A program made the position numbers and the translations under genes. The notes under the pieces are model-generated. The model was not told the origin of the DNA. It did not search any database and worked only from the letters and a program-made list of their open reading frames with translations. DNA of 64,000 nt from Scleromatobacter sp038243995 (GTDB taxonomy: Bacteria; Pseudomonadota; Gammaproteobacteria; Burkholderiales; Burkholderiaceae_C): contig JBBRTV010000003.1 in assembly GCA_038243995.1 (NCBI GenBank), positions 62,001-126,000 of the forward strand. The letters run 5' to 3'. Position 1 is the first letter of the stretch; every line of letters begins with the position of its first letter. Shown here in pieces: positions 18,442 through 27,489 of this stretch.

Positions 18442-20316
18442 TCACAGGATGGTCGGCCGGACGAAGATCACGAACTCCTCGCGCATCCGCGACTGCGTCT
18501 TGCTGCCCCCGAGCCCGACGGGCGTACCCTCGGTCAGCGTGCGCCGGTCATCGCTGGACACCGTGCGGCTGAGGCCGGTGATCACCAGGATCTGCCCGGC
18601 CTTGAGCGCGACGGTCGACTGGTCGTTGATCGCAGTCGTTTCGGGCGTCTGCACGGTCTGCTGGGCGGTGCCGGTTCCCGACGAGAAGTTCACCAGGTTG
18701 ACGAGCGACGACAGTCCGATGCCGAACTTGAGCAGCACGGTGCTGTTGTCCAGGATGAACGGCTGTGCCAGGTAGCGGTCGCCGGTCGTCACGGTGGAGG
18801 TCACGAGCCCGGGGGCCCCGACGCCGGTCGTGCTCGCTGCACCCGGGATCGTCGCGCTGACGTAGGCTCGCCCGCCGAGGCTGGACTTGCGATCCCACGT
18901 GCGGTTCAGCGCCAGGAGGCTGACTTCGCGGTGCTGCGTCGAGACGCCGTATTCGCTCAGCAGCTTGAGCAGCGCCGTGCTGCCGCCCAGGTGCTGGGTG
19001 ACCGAAGTCGACACCCCCGACTGCGCGGGCGTGAGGATGGAGAAGCCGATGTTGGCTGCACTCGGGCCGGTGAGCGTCGCGGGCGAGCCGAAAGTGCCGG
19101 CGTAGGCCCCGCCCAGCGCCGACAACACGGCGTTCCAGTCGATGCCGCGTTCATCGGACTCGCTGCGCGTGACGCTGTAGACATCGAACTGCACCTGCGC
19201 CTGGCGCAGCAGGCTCTCGTTCTCGAGCCGCACGAAGTCGCGCACCTTGGACAGGGTCTCCTTCGTGGTGGTGACGGCGATGCGACCGGAGCCGTCGGAG
19301 CGTACCGCGGAGGAGCCAGGAACGTCCTTCATGATCTGGTTGATGGCGGCGAGGATGGATCCGACGGCGTTCGACTTGCCGTGTTCGCTGACGTCGTTGC
19401 TCGAGCTGGCGGTGCTGTTGGTGCCGCCGCTGCCGTTGCCCGCGCTGGACGCGTTGGCCTGGTCGGCGCCGCTGAGGCCGAGGTGGTAATCGGTTTCGCT
19501 CTCGAGCGCGGCGATCTCGAAGAACTCGGTGCGAAAGCGTTCGATGACGACGACGCCGTCGCGGTATTCCCAGGACAGGTTCAGCTGGTCGGTCACCAGG
19601 TTCAGATAACCCTCCAGCGAACCCGACCAGCGCATCGCGATCGCGTGGATGGAGGTCTCGCGCGGCGGCGGAGCGGGCAGCGACGGCATCGCGGCAGTGG
19701 GCAGCGGCCCCATCGCCGCGGGGCCCGCCGGGGCTGCGCCGCCCAGGGAGGGCAGCGCCGTAGGCGGTGGCACGCTCATGGGCACGCTCATGGGCACGCT
19801 CATGGGCACGTTCATGGGCAGGGGCGCCGGCGAACCGGGTCGCGGCATCGAGTCCGCGCCGCTGAACAAGTCGGGCTTGAGTCGCACCGGGACGCCGGTG
19901 AGCCCGGTGATGCGGTCCGCCACCGTGCGGAGCCCGACCTTGCCGCCACTCGCGGCATCGTCGAAGTTCAGGAGCAGGGGCTCGGTGAATATGCTCGGGA
20001 GCCGCTCGCCGCTGCCCATCGGCACGCTGATCGAGGCGACCCAGGGCGTGGATGCGCGGCGAAGCACGGGCCTGGCGGCCTGCTCCGCGGCGCGGCGATC
20101 GACCTCGGACTGTGAGCCGACGGCGCCCACGCCTTGCGCGGCCAGCGTGCGATCGCCGCGCAGCGGCGCGACGCCGGATTCACCCGTCGCGTGATCGGCT
20201 CGAACGCGTTCCGTGACGCCCGTTGCCGCGCAGCCGGCGAGCAACAACGGGAGCAGGCAGGCCGACGCGATGCAAAGCCACCCTCGGGGCGGTGCGAGAC
20301 GACCGGGGAACGACAT
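18442..20316 (-). CDS. pilN: Outer-membrane secretin PilN (lipoprotein)
   Basis: Forms the outer-membrane ring through which the pilus passes. 624 residues with a lipoprotein signal (lipobox LLAGC), then a Pro/Met/Val-rich repeat region, a TonB-short/N0-like domain (DQLNLSWEYRDGVVVIERF), and the C-terminal secretin domain containing QVQFDVYSVTRSE, VSLLALNRTWDRKSS and the LKAGQILVITGLSR hallmark. Start taken at the ATG with GAGGG at 8 nt; an ATG 15 bp upstream overlaps the preceding stop. Contains an in-frame 12-bp repeat. Confidence 0.9.
   Translation of the reverse strand: MSFPGRLAPPRGWLCIASACLLPLLLAGCAATGVTERVRADHATGESGVAPLRGDRTLAAQGVGAVGSQSEVDRRAAEQAARPVLRRASTPWVASISVPMGSGERLPSIFTEPLLLNFDDAASGGKVGLRTVADRITGLTGVPVRLKPDLFSGADSMPRPGSPAPLPMNVPMSVPMSVPMSVPPPTALPSLGGAAPAGPAAMGPLPTAAMPSLPAPPPRETSIHAIAMRWSGSLEGYLNLVTDQLNLSWEYRDGVVVIERFRTEFFEIAALESETDYHLGLSGADQANASSAGNGSGGTNSTASSSNDVSEHGKSNAVGSILAAINQIMKDVPGSSAVRSDGSGRIAVTTTKETLSKVRDFVRLENESLLRQAQVQFDVYSVTRSESDERGIDWNAVLSALGGAYAGTFGSPATLTGPSAANIGFSILTPAQSGVSTSVTQHLGGSTALLKLLSEYGVSTQHREVSLLALNRTWDRKSSLGGRAYVSATIPGAASTTGVGAPGLVTSTVTTGDRYLAQPFILDNSTVLLKFGIGLSSLVNLVNFSSGTGTAQQTVQTPETTAINDQSTVALKAGQILVITGLSRTVSSDDRRTLTEGTPVGLGGSKTQSRMREEFVIFVRPTIL
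19771..19818 (-). repeat. 12-bp tandem repeat within pilN
   Basis: Three exact copies of CACGCTCATGGG (plus strand) followed by one copy with a single change (CACGTTCATGGG). On the coding strand each unit gives Pro-Met-Ser/Asn-Val, producing an Met-Ser-Val-Pro ladder near residues 165-185 of the secretin. Copy-number change keeps the frame. Confidence 0.92.
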
Positions 20317-20327
20317 GGCGAAAGCCC

Positions 20328-20786
20328 TCATTGCGCGTCGCACTCGCCGGCCTGCTCGCCCTGGCGCGTGATGCGCACGAGCGGCGGCGTGTTGGCGTAG
20401 ATGCAGGCTTCCAGCGGGTAGTCGCTCTGGCGGATGCCGGCCGACCCGAGCAAGGCCTGCAAGGCCGCCTCGAACGTGCCTTCGATGCTGTCGGGGGCGC
20501 CGATGAGGAAGTTGCGCTGGGCGTCCCACTTGATGCGGTAGCCGACCCGGCCCGCCCAGCGTTCGAGGGTATGCGCCAGCGTGATGTCTTGCGTGCGCAC
20601 GTCCCAGAGCTGCGTGGCCGCCGACGCGCCTGAACCGGCTCCGGACGCGGGCGAGCCGCCGGCGTACGGGGACACCGGCAGGCCGCTGGCGGCGCTGCGG
20701 TAGGGCTGGGGGATCTTCTCGAGGGTGTCGGCCGCGTGGGCGGCGCCGAACATCATCGAGAGGGCGATCGGGATCATCGGATTCAT
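20328..20786 (-). CDS. pilL: TcpQ/PilL C-terminal domain pilus protein
   Basis: A 152-residue periplasmic protein with a signal peptide (MMFGAAHAADTLEK) and a C-terminal TcpQ-like domain: LWDVRTQDITLAHTLERWAGRVGYRIKWDAQRNFLIGAPDSIEG fits the family that helps secretin assembly in toxin-coregulated and R64-type pili. Start is the ATG rather than the adjoining TTG. Its stop overlaps a possible upstream pilN start (ATGA). Confidence 0.8.
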   Translation of the reverse strand: MNPMIPIALSMMFGAAHAADTLEKIPQPYRSAASGLPVSPYAGGSPASGAGSGASAATQLWDVRTQDITLAHTLERWAGRVGYRIKWDAQRNFLIGAPDSIEGTFEAALQALLGSAGIRQSDYPLEACIYANTPPLVRITRQGEQAGECDAQ

Positions 20787-20829
20787 CAAGGGGTTTTCCG
20801 GAGAAGGAAGGGGTCGTCGTACCAGCGGT

Positions 20830-22059
20830 TCAATCGGGCGTGGCGAAGCGCACCACGTGGTCGGTGTAGGCCTGCGCCTTCACCGGATAGCCCTGCGCCC
20901 GCAGCCCGGCCACGACCTGCCCGACCGCATCGAGAAACGATGGCGCGTCGACACGCATCGCCCCGTTCACGGGGGCGACCCAGCGCACGTCCCAGACGAT
21001 GTCGTAGCCGCTGGAGCGCGCCCAGCGGCGCAGCGAGGTCGCGATGTCTCGGTCGGCGAGCGCGATGTCGAATGCCGGGACGGCAGTATCGACCGCCCCC
21101 TGTGTGGGGGCCAGGGGGTTGGGCCGCGTTGTCCAGCGGACCAGCGCCGCGGTGTAGCGGCCGCGCGGCGCCGACGGCACGCTCACTTTGGCGGCTGGCA
21201 CCCTCTGCACGTCGACGTTGCCGGCGGGCACGCCGCGCGCCAGCAACGCATCGCGCAACGCCAGCGCGCGTGCCTGCGCCAGGGCGTCGTGCGCGCCGAA
21301 GTCGTTGTGCCCCTCGACCACGATGGACGACTGCCGCCCGATGCGCACGACCAGCGCCGACAGCGCCGCGCGGACGGCGGCCGTGAGCGTGGCCTTGCCC
21401 GCCGGGAACACGACAGGTTGTTCATGCGTGACAGCGGCGTCGACTGCGCGCGCGATATCGGCGTCGGGCCGCACCGCCTCGACAGCGACGGTCGGTTCGG
21501 ACGCCGCAGCCACCGATGGATGGGCGGGCTTGCCCGTCGGTTCGTCGAAATCGATTCCCGGGGGAAGCCCCGGCCCGGCTGAGGCGAGCAGCCGTCCGGC
21601 ATCGTTGCGGCCGGAGACGATCTCGCCCCCCGGCGCCGCATCGCCACGCCTGACCGAAGCGCGTGCCGCACCTAGCGCGAGCGTGAATTCGCTGTCTCCG
21701 GTGCGCGCGGTGTAGTACTGGCCTTCCGGCTGCGTGACCAGCAGCGCGAGCGCGCTGCCGGCGAAGACCGCGGGCATCGCGGCGCCGGGGCGCACCTGGA
21801 AGTAGATCTTGCCCGCGCCGTCGTCGAACACCTGCAGCGGACGCGCCGGACGATCGCCGCGGATGGCGTAGCCGAAGTCGTAATGGCCGAGCATCCGCTT
21901 GCCGGGCAGGCTCAGCGCGTTGCCGCCGACGACCAGCAGCGCCGTGGCGCAGGCTGACCGCACGAAGACGGCCAGGGGCCGCGTGCGCACGCGTGACGGG
22001 AGATCGCGATACAGGGTGATGTATCGATCAGGCAGGGATTCGTGGAAAGGAGCTGGCAC
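20830..22059 (-). CDS. Envelope protein with CagX/VirB9-like, OmpA and TcpQ domains
   Basis: First gene of the minus-strand pil operon, 409 residues. After a hydrophobic N-terminus, residues about 60-130 (YDFGYAIRG, GKIYFQVRPGAAMPAVFAG) resemble the VirB9/CagX beta domain. Residues about 215-300 are OmpA-like peptidoglycan binding (VVFPAGKATLT ... GHNDFGAHDALAQARALALRDALL). The last 100 (IATSLRRWARSSGYDIVWDVRW) resemble the TcpQ domain. It may tie the secretin to peptidoglycan. The annotated GTG start is uncertain; a GTG at 21990 would place the hydrophobic segment at a normal signal-peptide position. The VirB9 match is by eye only. Confidence 0.68.
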   Translation of the reverse strand: MPAPFHESLPDRYITLYRDLPSRVRTRPLAVFVRSACATALLVVGGNALSLPGKRMLGHYDFGYAIRGDRPARPLQVFDDGAGKIYFQVRPGAAMPAVFAGSALALLVTQPEGQYYTARTGDSEFTLALGAARASVRRGDAAPGGEIVSGRNDAGRLLASAGPGLPPGIDFDEPTGKPAHPSVAAASEPTVAVEAVRPDADIARAVDAAVTHEQPVVFPAGKATLTAAVRAALSALVVRIGRQSSIVVEGHNDFGAHDALAQARALALRDALLARGVPAGNVDVQRVPAAKVSVPSAPRGRYTAALVRWTTRPNPLAPTQGAVDTAVPAFDIALADRDIATSLRRWARSSGYDIVWDVRWVAPVNGAMRVDAPSFLDAVGQVVAGLRAQGYPVKAQAYTDHVVRFATPD

Positions 22060-22255
22060 CGGAATCGACTTTCAAGGTTGAGTCGATTCTCCCGTCCCGT
22101 GCGCAATCTGCCCTGCGCCAAACCGGCGCGAAATCGCGCTTTTGGCGGCCCGGACGGGCTATCCGCAGAGTGGTTCCGGCCCGACAGCGCGCCCGCCCGG
22201 ACGCCGCAAGAAATTGACCGGCCGCCCCCAGAAGCCGTGAACGAATCCCAAGCCC

Positions 22256-22627
22256 ATGAACTCGTGGCTGGGGCTGTGCCCCGGCACCAAGATCAGCGGT
22301 GGCAAGGTGCTGTCTTCGGGCACGAACTCGGCCAACCGGGCCCGACAGGCCCAGAAGATGGCGGCAATGAACCTGTCGCACAGCGACTCGGCCTTCGGCG
22401 CGTTCTATCGCCGGTTGTGCACGCGAATGGACAAGCCGCGCGCCGACACGGCCACGGCCCACAAGCTCGCCAGGATGGTCGACTTCATACTGACCCGCGG
22501 TGAGGCCTACGTCGACCAAGGCCAGCAGCACGACGAGGAGTTGCAGCGCCAGCGCAGCATCGCCGCGCTACAACGCCGTGCCGCGGTCTTGGGCTTCCAG
22601 ATCAACCCCGTGCTGGCGCCTGCATGA
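22256..22627 (+). pseudogene. IS110-family transposase, C-terminal fragment
   Basis: The frame reads NSWLGLCPGTKISGGKVLSS, then NRARQAQKMAAMNL, FGAFYRRLCTRMDKPRA and TATAHKLARMVDFILTRGEAYVDQG: the C-terminal (Transposase_20) half of IS110/IS116-type transposases. The N-terminal DEDD catalytic half is missing, and an in-frame TGA lies 21 bp upstream of the ATG. A dead insertion-sequence relic between the pilus locus and the next gene. The 196 bp before it hold nothing else I recognise. Confidence 0.85.
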
Positions 22628-22664
22628 AAACACCCCCTCAAGTTCTGTTTCTTGAGAGAGCTTC

Positions 22665-23261
<597 letters not shown>

Positions 23262-23346
23262 CGCCATCCCTCTCAGGTGGTCGCACACGCGGGCGCACGT
23301 CGCGCCCGCGACCATTCTCGCCGCATCCGACCGACGATCGCGGCGC

Positions 23347-23402
23347 CCCCCGCGCACGGGCCTGCGGGGGCGACGTCCGTCAGGGAGCGCGCGGGCCGCC
23401 GT
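23347..23402 (-). repeat. Degenerate copy of the intergenic repeat
   Basis: Directly after the histidine kinase stop, the minus strand reads GCGCTCCCTGACGGACG then GCCCCCGC...GCGGGGGGCG. This resembles the GCTCCCTGACGGTCG plus C-run/G-run hairpin of the elements at 8195 and 62683. Only the first part is well conserved. It also lies just after a stop codon in the same orientation. Confidence 0.45.
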
Positions 23403-26400
23403 TCACCTGATGATGTCGCGCACCCGGCGCGCCAGCACATCCATCGAGAACGGCTTGGTGATCATCGACATGCCGGGATCGAGGAAGCCCGTCGAGAACG
23501 AGGCGTTCTCGGCATAGCCGGTCATGAACAGCACTTTCAGTCCGGGGCGGCGCTCGCGCCCGGCCTCCGCCATCTGGCGTCCGTTCAGGCCGGGCAGGCC
23601 GACGTCGGTGATGACCAGGTCGATGCGCTCGCGGGACTCGAGCACGCGCAGTCCGGACGGGCCGTCGGCGGCCTCGAGGACGCGATAGCCCAGCTCGGCC
23701 AGCACCCCGACGATCAGCGTCCGCACGACGGGCTCGTCCTCGACGACCAGCACGGTGTCCTCGGGATCGGCGGGCTGCAATTCGCCCGCGTCGAGCGGTG
23801 CATCCTCGGGCTGCGCCGCGCCCAGGAAGGTCGGCAGGTAGAGCTTGAAAGTCGTGCCGACGCCGACCTCGCTGTAGATGCGCGCATAGCCCTCGGACTG
23901 GCGCGCGAACCCGTAGATCATCGACAGGCCGAGGCCGGTACCCTGGCCGATCGGCTTCGTCGTGAAGAAGGGCTCGAAGGCCTTGGCGATGGTGTCGGCC
24001 GTCATGCCCGTGCCCGTATCCGTCACGTTGACGCAGACGTAGCGTCCCGGCAGCACGCCCTGCTCCGCGTCGGCGAACAGGCCGTCGAGCACGACGTTGC
24101 AGGTCTCGATCACCAGCGTCCCGCCGTCCGGCATCGCATCGCGGGAGTTGATGGCGAGATTGAGGATCGCGCTTTCCAGCTGGTTCGGGTCGCAGCGGGT
24201 GAGCGCGAGATCGCCGGCGAGCGCCGTCTTCAGCTCGATGCGTTCGCCGAGCGTGCGCCGGAGCAGGTCTTCCATCGACTCGACGAGCGGGTTGAGCGCG
24301 ACGGGACGCGGCTCGAGCGGCTGGCGGCGCGAGAAGGCAAGCAGGCGGTGGGTCAGCGCGGCTGCGCGCCGGGCTGAGTTCATCGCGCTACCGATGAAGC
24401 GGTCGAGCTCCGACACGCGGCCCATCGAGTTCAGCTTCTGCAACACGTTGAGGCTGCCGGTGATGCCTTGCAGGAGGTTGTTGAAGTCGTGGGCGATCCC
24501 GCCCGTCAGCTGGCCCACCGCTTCCATCTTCTGGGCCTGGCGCAGCGCCGACTCCGCCGCGCGCTGCTCGGTGATATTGCGCCCGACGAAGTAGAAGAGA
24601 TCGCCGACCGGCTCCGCCGTCCAGGAGACGAGCGCGTGGCGGCCGTCCGCGTGCGTCATGCGCAATTCGAAGGCGCTGCGCGCGCGTTCGGACGCGCCGC
24701 GCGCCAGCACCGCCGCAAGCGCGGGGCGATCCTCCGGCTCGACGATCTGCGCGAGCGGTTGCGCCAGCAGCAAGGCTTCATCGTGGCCGAGCAGGCTCGC
24801 CCACGCCGCATTGACCGAACGCAGGCGGCCGCCGACGTCGGCCACGCCCATCAGGTCGTTCGTGGAGCGCCAGATCCGCTCGCGTTCCTCGGCGGCGTCG
24901 CGCTCGGCCGTGACGTCGCGCGCGATGGCGTGGATGTAGCCGCCGTCGGGCACCGCCGTCCAGTCGAGCAGTCGGTAGGTGCCGTCCTTCGTCCGGTAGC
25001 GGTTCTCGAAGGCGAGCGTGGTCGCGCCGCGCGCCAGCTTGTCAAGCTCGGCCGCGGTGGCGTCGAGGTCGTCCGGGTGCAGGAAGGCGGCCAGCGTCGA
25101 GCCGACCATCTCGTCGGGCGTCCAGCCGAGGAGGCGCGTCGCGGCCGGATTCACCGTGGCGATGACGCCGGCGAAGTCGCACACCAGCATCAGCTCCTGC
25201 GACAGGCGCCAGATGCGGTTGCGATCCCGCGTGCTCTCGGCCTCGGCCAGCATGCGTTCGTGGATGTCGGTGTTGGTGCCGACCCAGCGCACGATCGCGC
25301 CGTCGGCGGCGCGGATGGGCAGCGCGCGCACGAGATGCCACAGCCACGCGCCGTCCGCGCGCCGGATACGGAACTCCGCCTCGTAGTCGGAGCCCGCGGC
25401 GAGCGCGGCGCCCCACTCCCGCGCGGCCGCTTCGACATCGTCCGGGTGCACGATGGCCGCCCAGCCCTGGCCATCCAGCATGCCGGGCGCGACACCGCTG
25501 TACTCGTAGACACGGTCGTTGAACCAGTCGAGCAGTCCGGAGGGCGGCGCCGTCCAGACATGGTTCGGCAAGGCCTGCGCGAAGACGCGGAACTGGGCCG
25601 CGCTTTCCTCCGCGGCCAGCAGGGCCGCCTTGCGAACGGTGATGTCCTGGACGGCGCCGACGAGGCGCACTGCACGGCCCGCGTCGTTGCGCTCGTACTC
25701 GGCCTTGCGCGCGATCCAGCGCAGCGCCTGGTCGTCCGCGCGGCGGATGCGGTATTCGACATCGAGCGGGGCCGTTGTGGACCCGCGCGTGGCGGCCTCC
25801 GAGCGCAATGCAGCGTCTTCCGGCACGACCAGCGCCTCGATCTCCGGCGCCGGCACCTCCTGGCGCTCCGGCATGCCGAAGATGCGGAAGAACTCGCGCG
25901 TGCCCGAGACGGCGTTGGTCAGCAGGTCGACGGTGAACGTGCCGACGCCGCCGATCTCCTGGGCCCGCCGCAATCGCTCCTCCGACTGCCGCAGCGCCTG
26001 GGCCGCGCGATGCGCGTCGGTGCGGTCGCGCAGCACCTTGACGAAGCCGATGGCCGCGCCCGCGTCGTCGCGCACTGGCGTCATCTCGCCATTGGCCCAG
26101 AAACGCTCGCCCGACTTGCGCAGGTGCCAGCGCTCGTCGTTGCCGATGCCGCTCGCGAGCGCGGCGCGCATCTCGAGCCGCGGCCGATCGGCCGCGCGAT
26201 CCTCAGGCGTGAAGAAGCGCGCGATGTCATGCCCCAGCATCTCGCTTTCGGTCCAGCCGAGGATGCGATGGGCACCTTCGTTCCAGCGCGTCACCTTGCC
26301 CGCGAGGTCGATCGCGACAATGGCGTAGTCGACCGCGCTGTCGAGGATCTGCCGGTTGCGCGCGTCGCCGCTACGCACCGCCCGCTCCGCCGTCACGCGA

Positions 26401-27290
26401 TCGGTGACGTCGAAGCCCTGGGCGAAGATGCCGACCACCTGCCCGTCGGCGTCGCGCACCGGCTGGTAGACAAGATCGACGAAGCGTTGCTCCGGCTGCG
26501 CGCCGGGGGTGCGCTGCAGATCGACCGGGATCGCGCCGCCGGTGAAGGCCTTGCCCGACCGGAACACGCCGTCCAGCAGTTCGAAGAAGCCCTGCCCTTC
26601 GACTTCAGGCAAGGCCTGGCGCACGGTCTTGCCGAAGACGTCGCGATGCCCCACCAGTTGCAGATAGGCCGGATTCGCGAGTTCGAAGATGTGCTCGGGG
26701 CCGCGCAGCATCGCGACGAATCCCGGCGCCTGCTCGAACATGAGGCGCAGGCGCTCGCGCTCACCCTGCAGCCACTGCTCGGCGTGCACCCTGTCGGTGG
26801 TTTCGACGACGACGGCGAGCACGCCGGTCGGCCGCTCGGCGTCGTCGAGCACCGGCGAGTAATCGAGCGTGAACCACGACATGGTCTCCTTGCCGTTGCG
26901 CACCAGCGCGAACGGCTGGTCGCGGAAGGTGAGCGAGGCGCCGCCGAGCACGGTCTCGACGACGCGCCCGTTGAACTCGGCGGCCTCGGGCCAGCACGCG
27001 CGGACGCCGCTTCCGAGAACGCCCGGATGACGTTCGCCGAGGATCACCGCGTAGGCGTCGTTGTAGATCATCGTGCCGTCGTGGCCGAGCATCACCACCA
27101 TCGCGATCCGCGATCGCACCACCAGGGCGACCACGGTCTTCAGGCTGGCGGGCCAGGCCGGGATCGGGCCCAGCGGCGTCGTGGCCCAATCCTTCGCGGC
27201 GATCGCCCGTGCGGCCGCACCGCCGCCCGACAGGAAGCGAGGCACCTCTGGGGCGCCTTGCGTGGGGGAGGCCTGCGGGATGACGGACAT
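23403..27290 (-). CDS. Hybrid sensor histidine kinase with seven PAS domains and a C-terminal receiver
   Basis: A 1295-residue soluble signalling protein; no membrane helix is evident. Seven PAS-like repeats fill about residues 45-915, several with PAC tails (e.g. VTRWNEGAHRILGWTESEMLGHDI; VNPAATRLLGWTPDEMVGSTL). Then HisKA with GGIAHDFNNLL (phospho-acceptor His934), HATPase with NLAINSRDAMPDGG and GTGLGLSMIYGFA, and a receiver domain with phospho-acceptor Asp1229 (DLVITDVGLPGLNG). No output regulator is adjacent, so the partner is unknown. Starting at the ATG of MSVIPQASPTQG avoids an unconserved 110-residue extension into the divergent promoter. The 200 bp to the next gene should hold both promoters. 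Confidence 0.88.
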   Translation of the reverse strand: MSVIPQASPTQGAPEVPRFLSGGGAAARAIAAKDWATTPLGPIPAWPASLKTVVALVVRSRIAMVVMLGHDGTMIYNDAYAVILGERHPGVLGSGVRACWPEAAEFNGRVVETVLGGASLTFRDQPFALVRNGKETMSWFTLDYSPVLDDAERPTGVLAVVVETTDRVHAEQWLQGERERLRLMFEQAPGFVAMLRGPEHIFELANPAYLQLVGHRDVFGKTVRQALPEVEGQGFFELLDGVFRSGKAFTGGAIPVDLQRTPGAQPEQRFVDLVYQPVRDADGQVVGIFAQGFDVTDRVTAERAVRSGDARNRQILDSAVDYAIVAIDLAGKVTRWNEGAHRILGWTESEMLGHDIARFFTPEDRAADRPRLEMRAALASGIGNDERWHLRKSGERFWANGEMTPVRDDAGAAIGFVKVLRDRTDAHRAAQALRQSEERLRRAQEIGGVGTFTVDLLTNAVSGTREFFRIFGMPERQEVPAPEIEALVVPEDAALRSEAATRGSTTAPLDVEYRIRRADDQALRWIARKAEYERNDAGRAVRLVGAVQDITVRKAALLAAEESAAQFRVFAQALPNHVWTAPPSGLLDWFNDRVYEYSGVAPGMLDGQGWAAIVHPDDVEAAAREWGAALAAGSDYEAEFRIRRADGAWLWHLVRALPIRAADGAIVRWVGTNTDIHERMLAEAESTRDRNRIWRLSQELMLVCDFAGVIATVNPAATRLLGWTPDEMVGSTLAAFLHPDDLDATAAELDKLARGATTLAFENRYRTKDGTYRLLDWTAVPDGGYIHAIARDVTAERDAAEERERIWRSTNDLMGVADVGGRLRSVNAAWASLLGHDEALLLAQPLAQIVEPEDRPALAAVLARGASERARSAFELRMTHADGRHALVSWTAEPVGDLFYFVGRNITEQRAAESALRQAQKMEAVGQLTGGIAHDFNNLLQGITGSLNVLQKLNSMGRVSELDRFIGSAMNSARRAAALTHRLLAFSRRQPLEPRPVALNPLVESMEDLLRRTLGERIELKTALAGDLALTRCDPNQLESAILNLAINSRDAMPDGGTLVIETCNVVLDGLFADAEQGVLPGRYVCVNVTDTGTGMTADTIAKAFEPFFTTKPIGQGTGLGLSMIYGFARQSEGYARIYSEVGVGTTFKLYLPTFLGAAQPEDAPLDAGELQPADPEDTVLVVEDEPVVRTLIVGVLAELGYRVLEAADGPSGLRVLESRERIDLVITDVGLPGLNGRQMAEAGRERRPGLKVLFMTGYAENASFSTGFLDPGMSMITKPFSMDVLARRVRDIIR

Positions 27291-27489
27291 GGACAGGGGT
27301 GTTTTCGAGGCGCACTCGGCAGGAGGATCCGGCCGCGCATTATCGCGTGCGTCCACGGCGGAGTTGACGGCCCGGTCGCCCGTGGAAAGCCCTGAGCGCG
27401 CGTACCGGGCCGCAGCCATCGAACAGCTCCGCCTTCTGCGGCCTTCTCCCGGGTTCTGCCGCCCGCCGGACGGCCTACCCTGCAAGACC

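Noticed and set aside
22042..22503. A 153-codon plus-strand frame across the IS110 relic
   Set aside because: It is the out-of-frame shadow of the transposase fragment, which has the recognisable sequence.
24468..27395. A 975-codon plus-strand frame opposite the hybrid kinase
   Set aside because: Shadow of the kinase codons; no recognisable domain.
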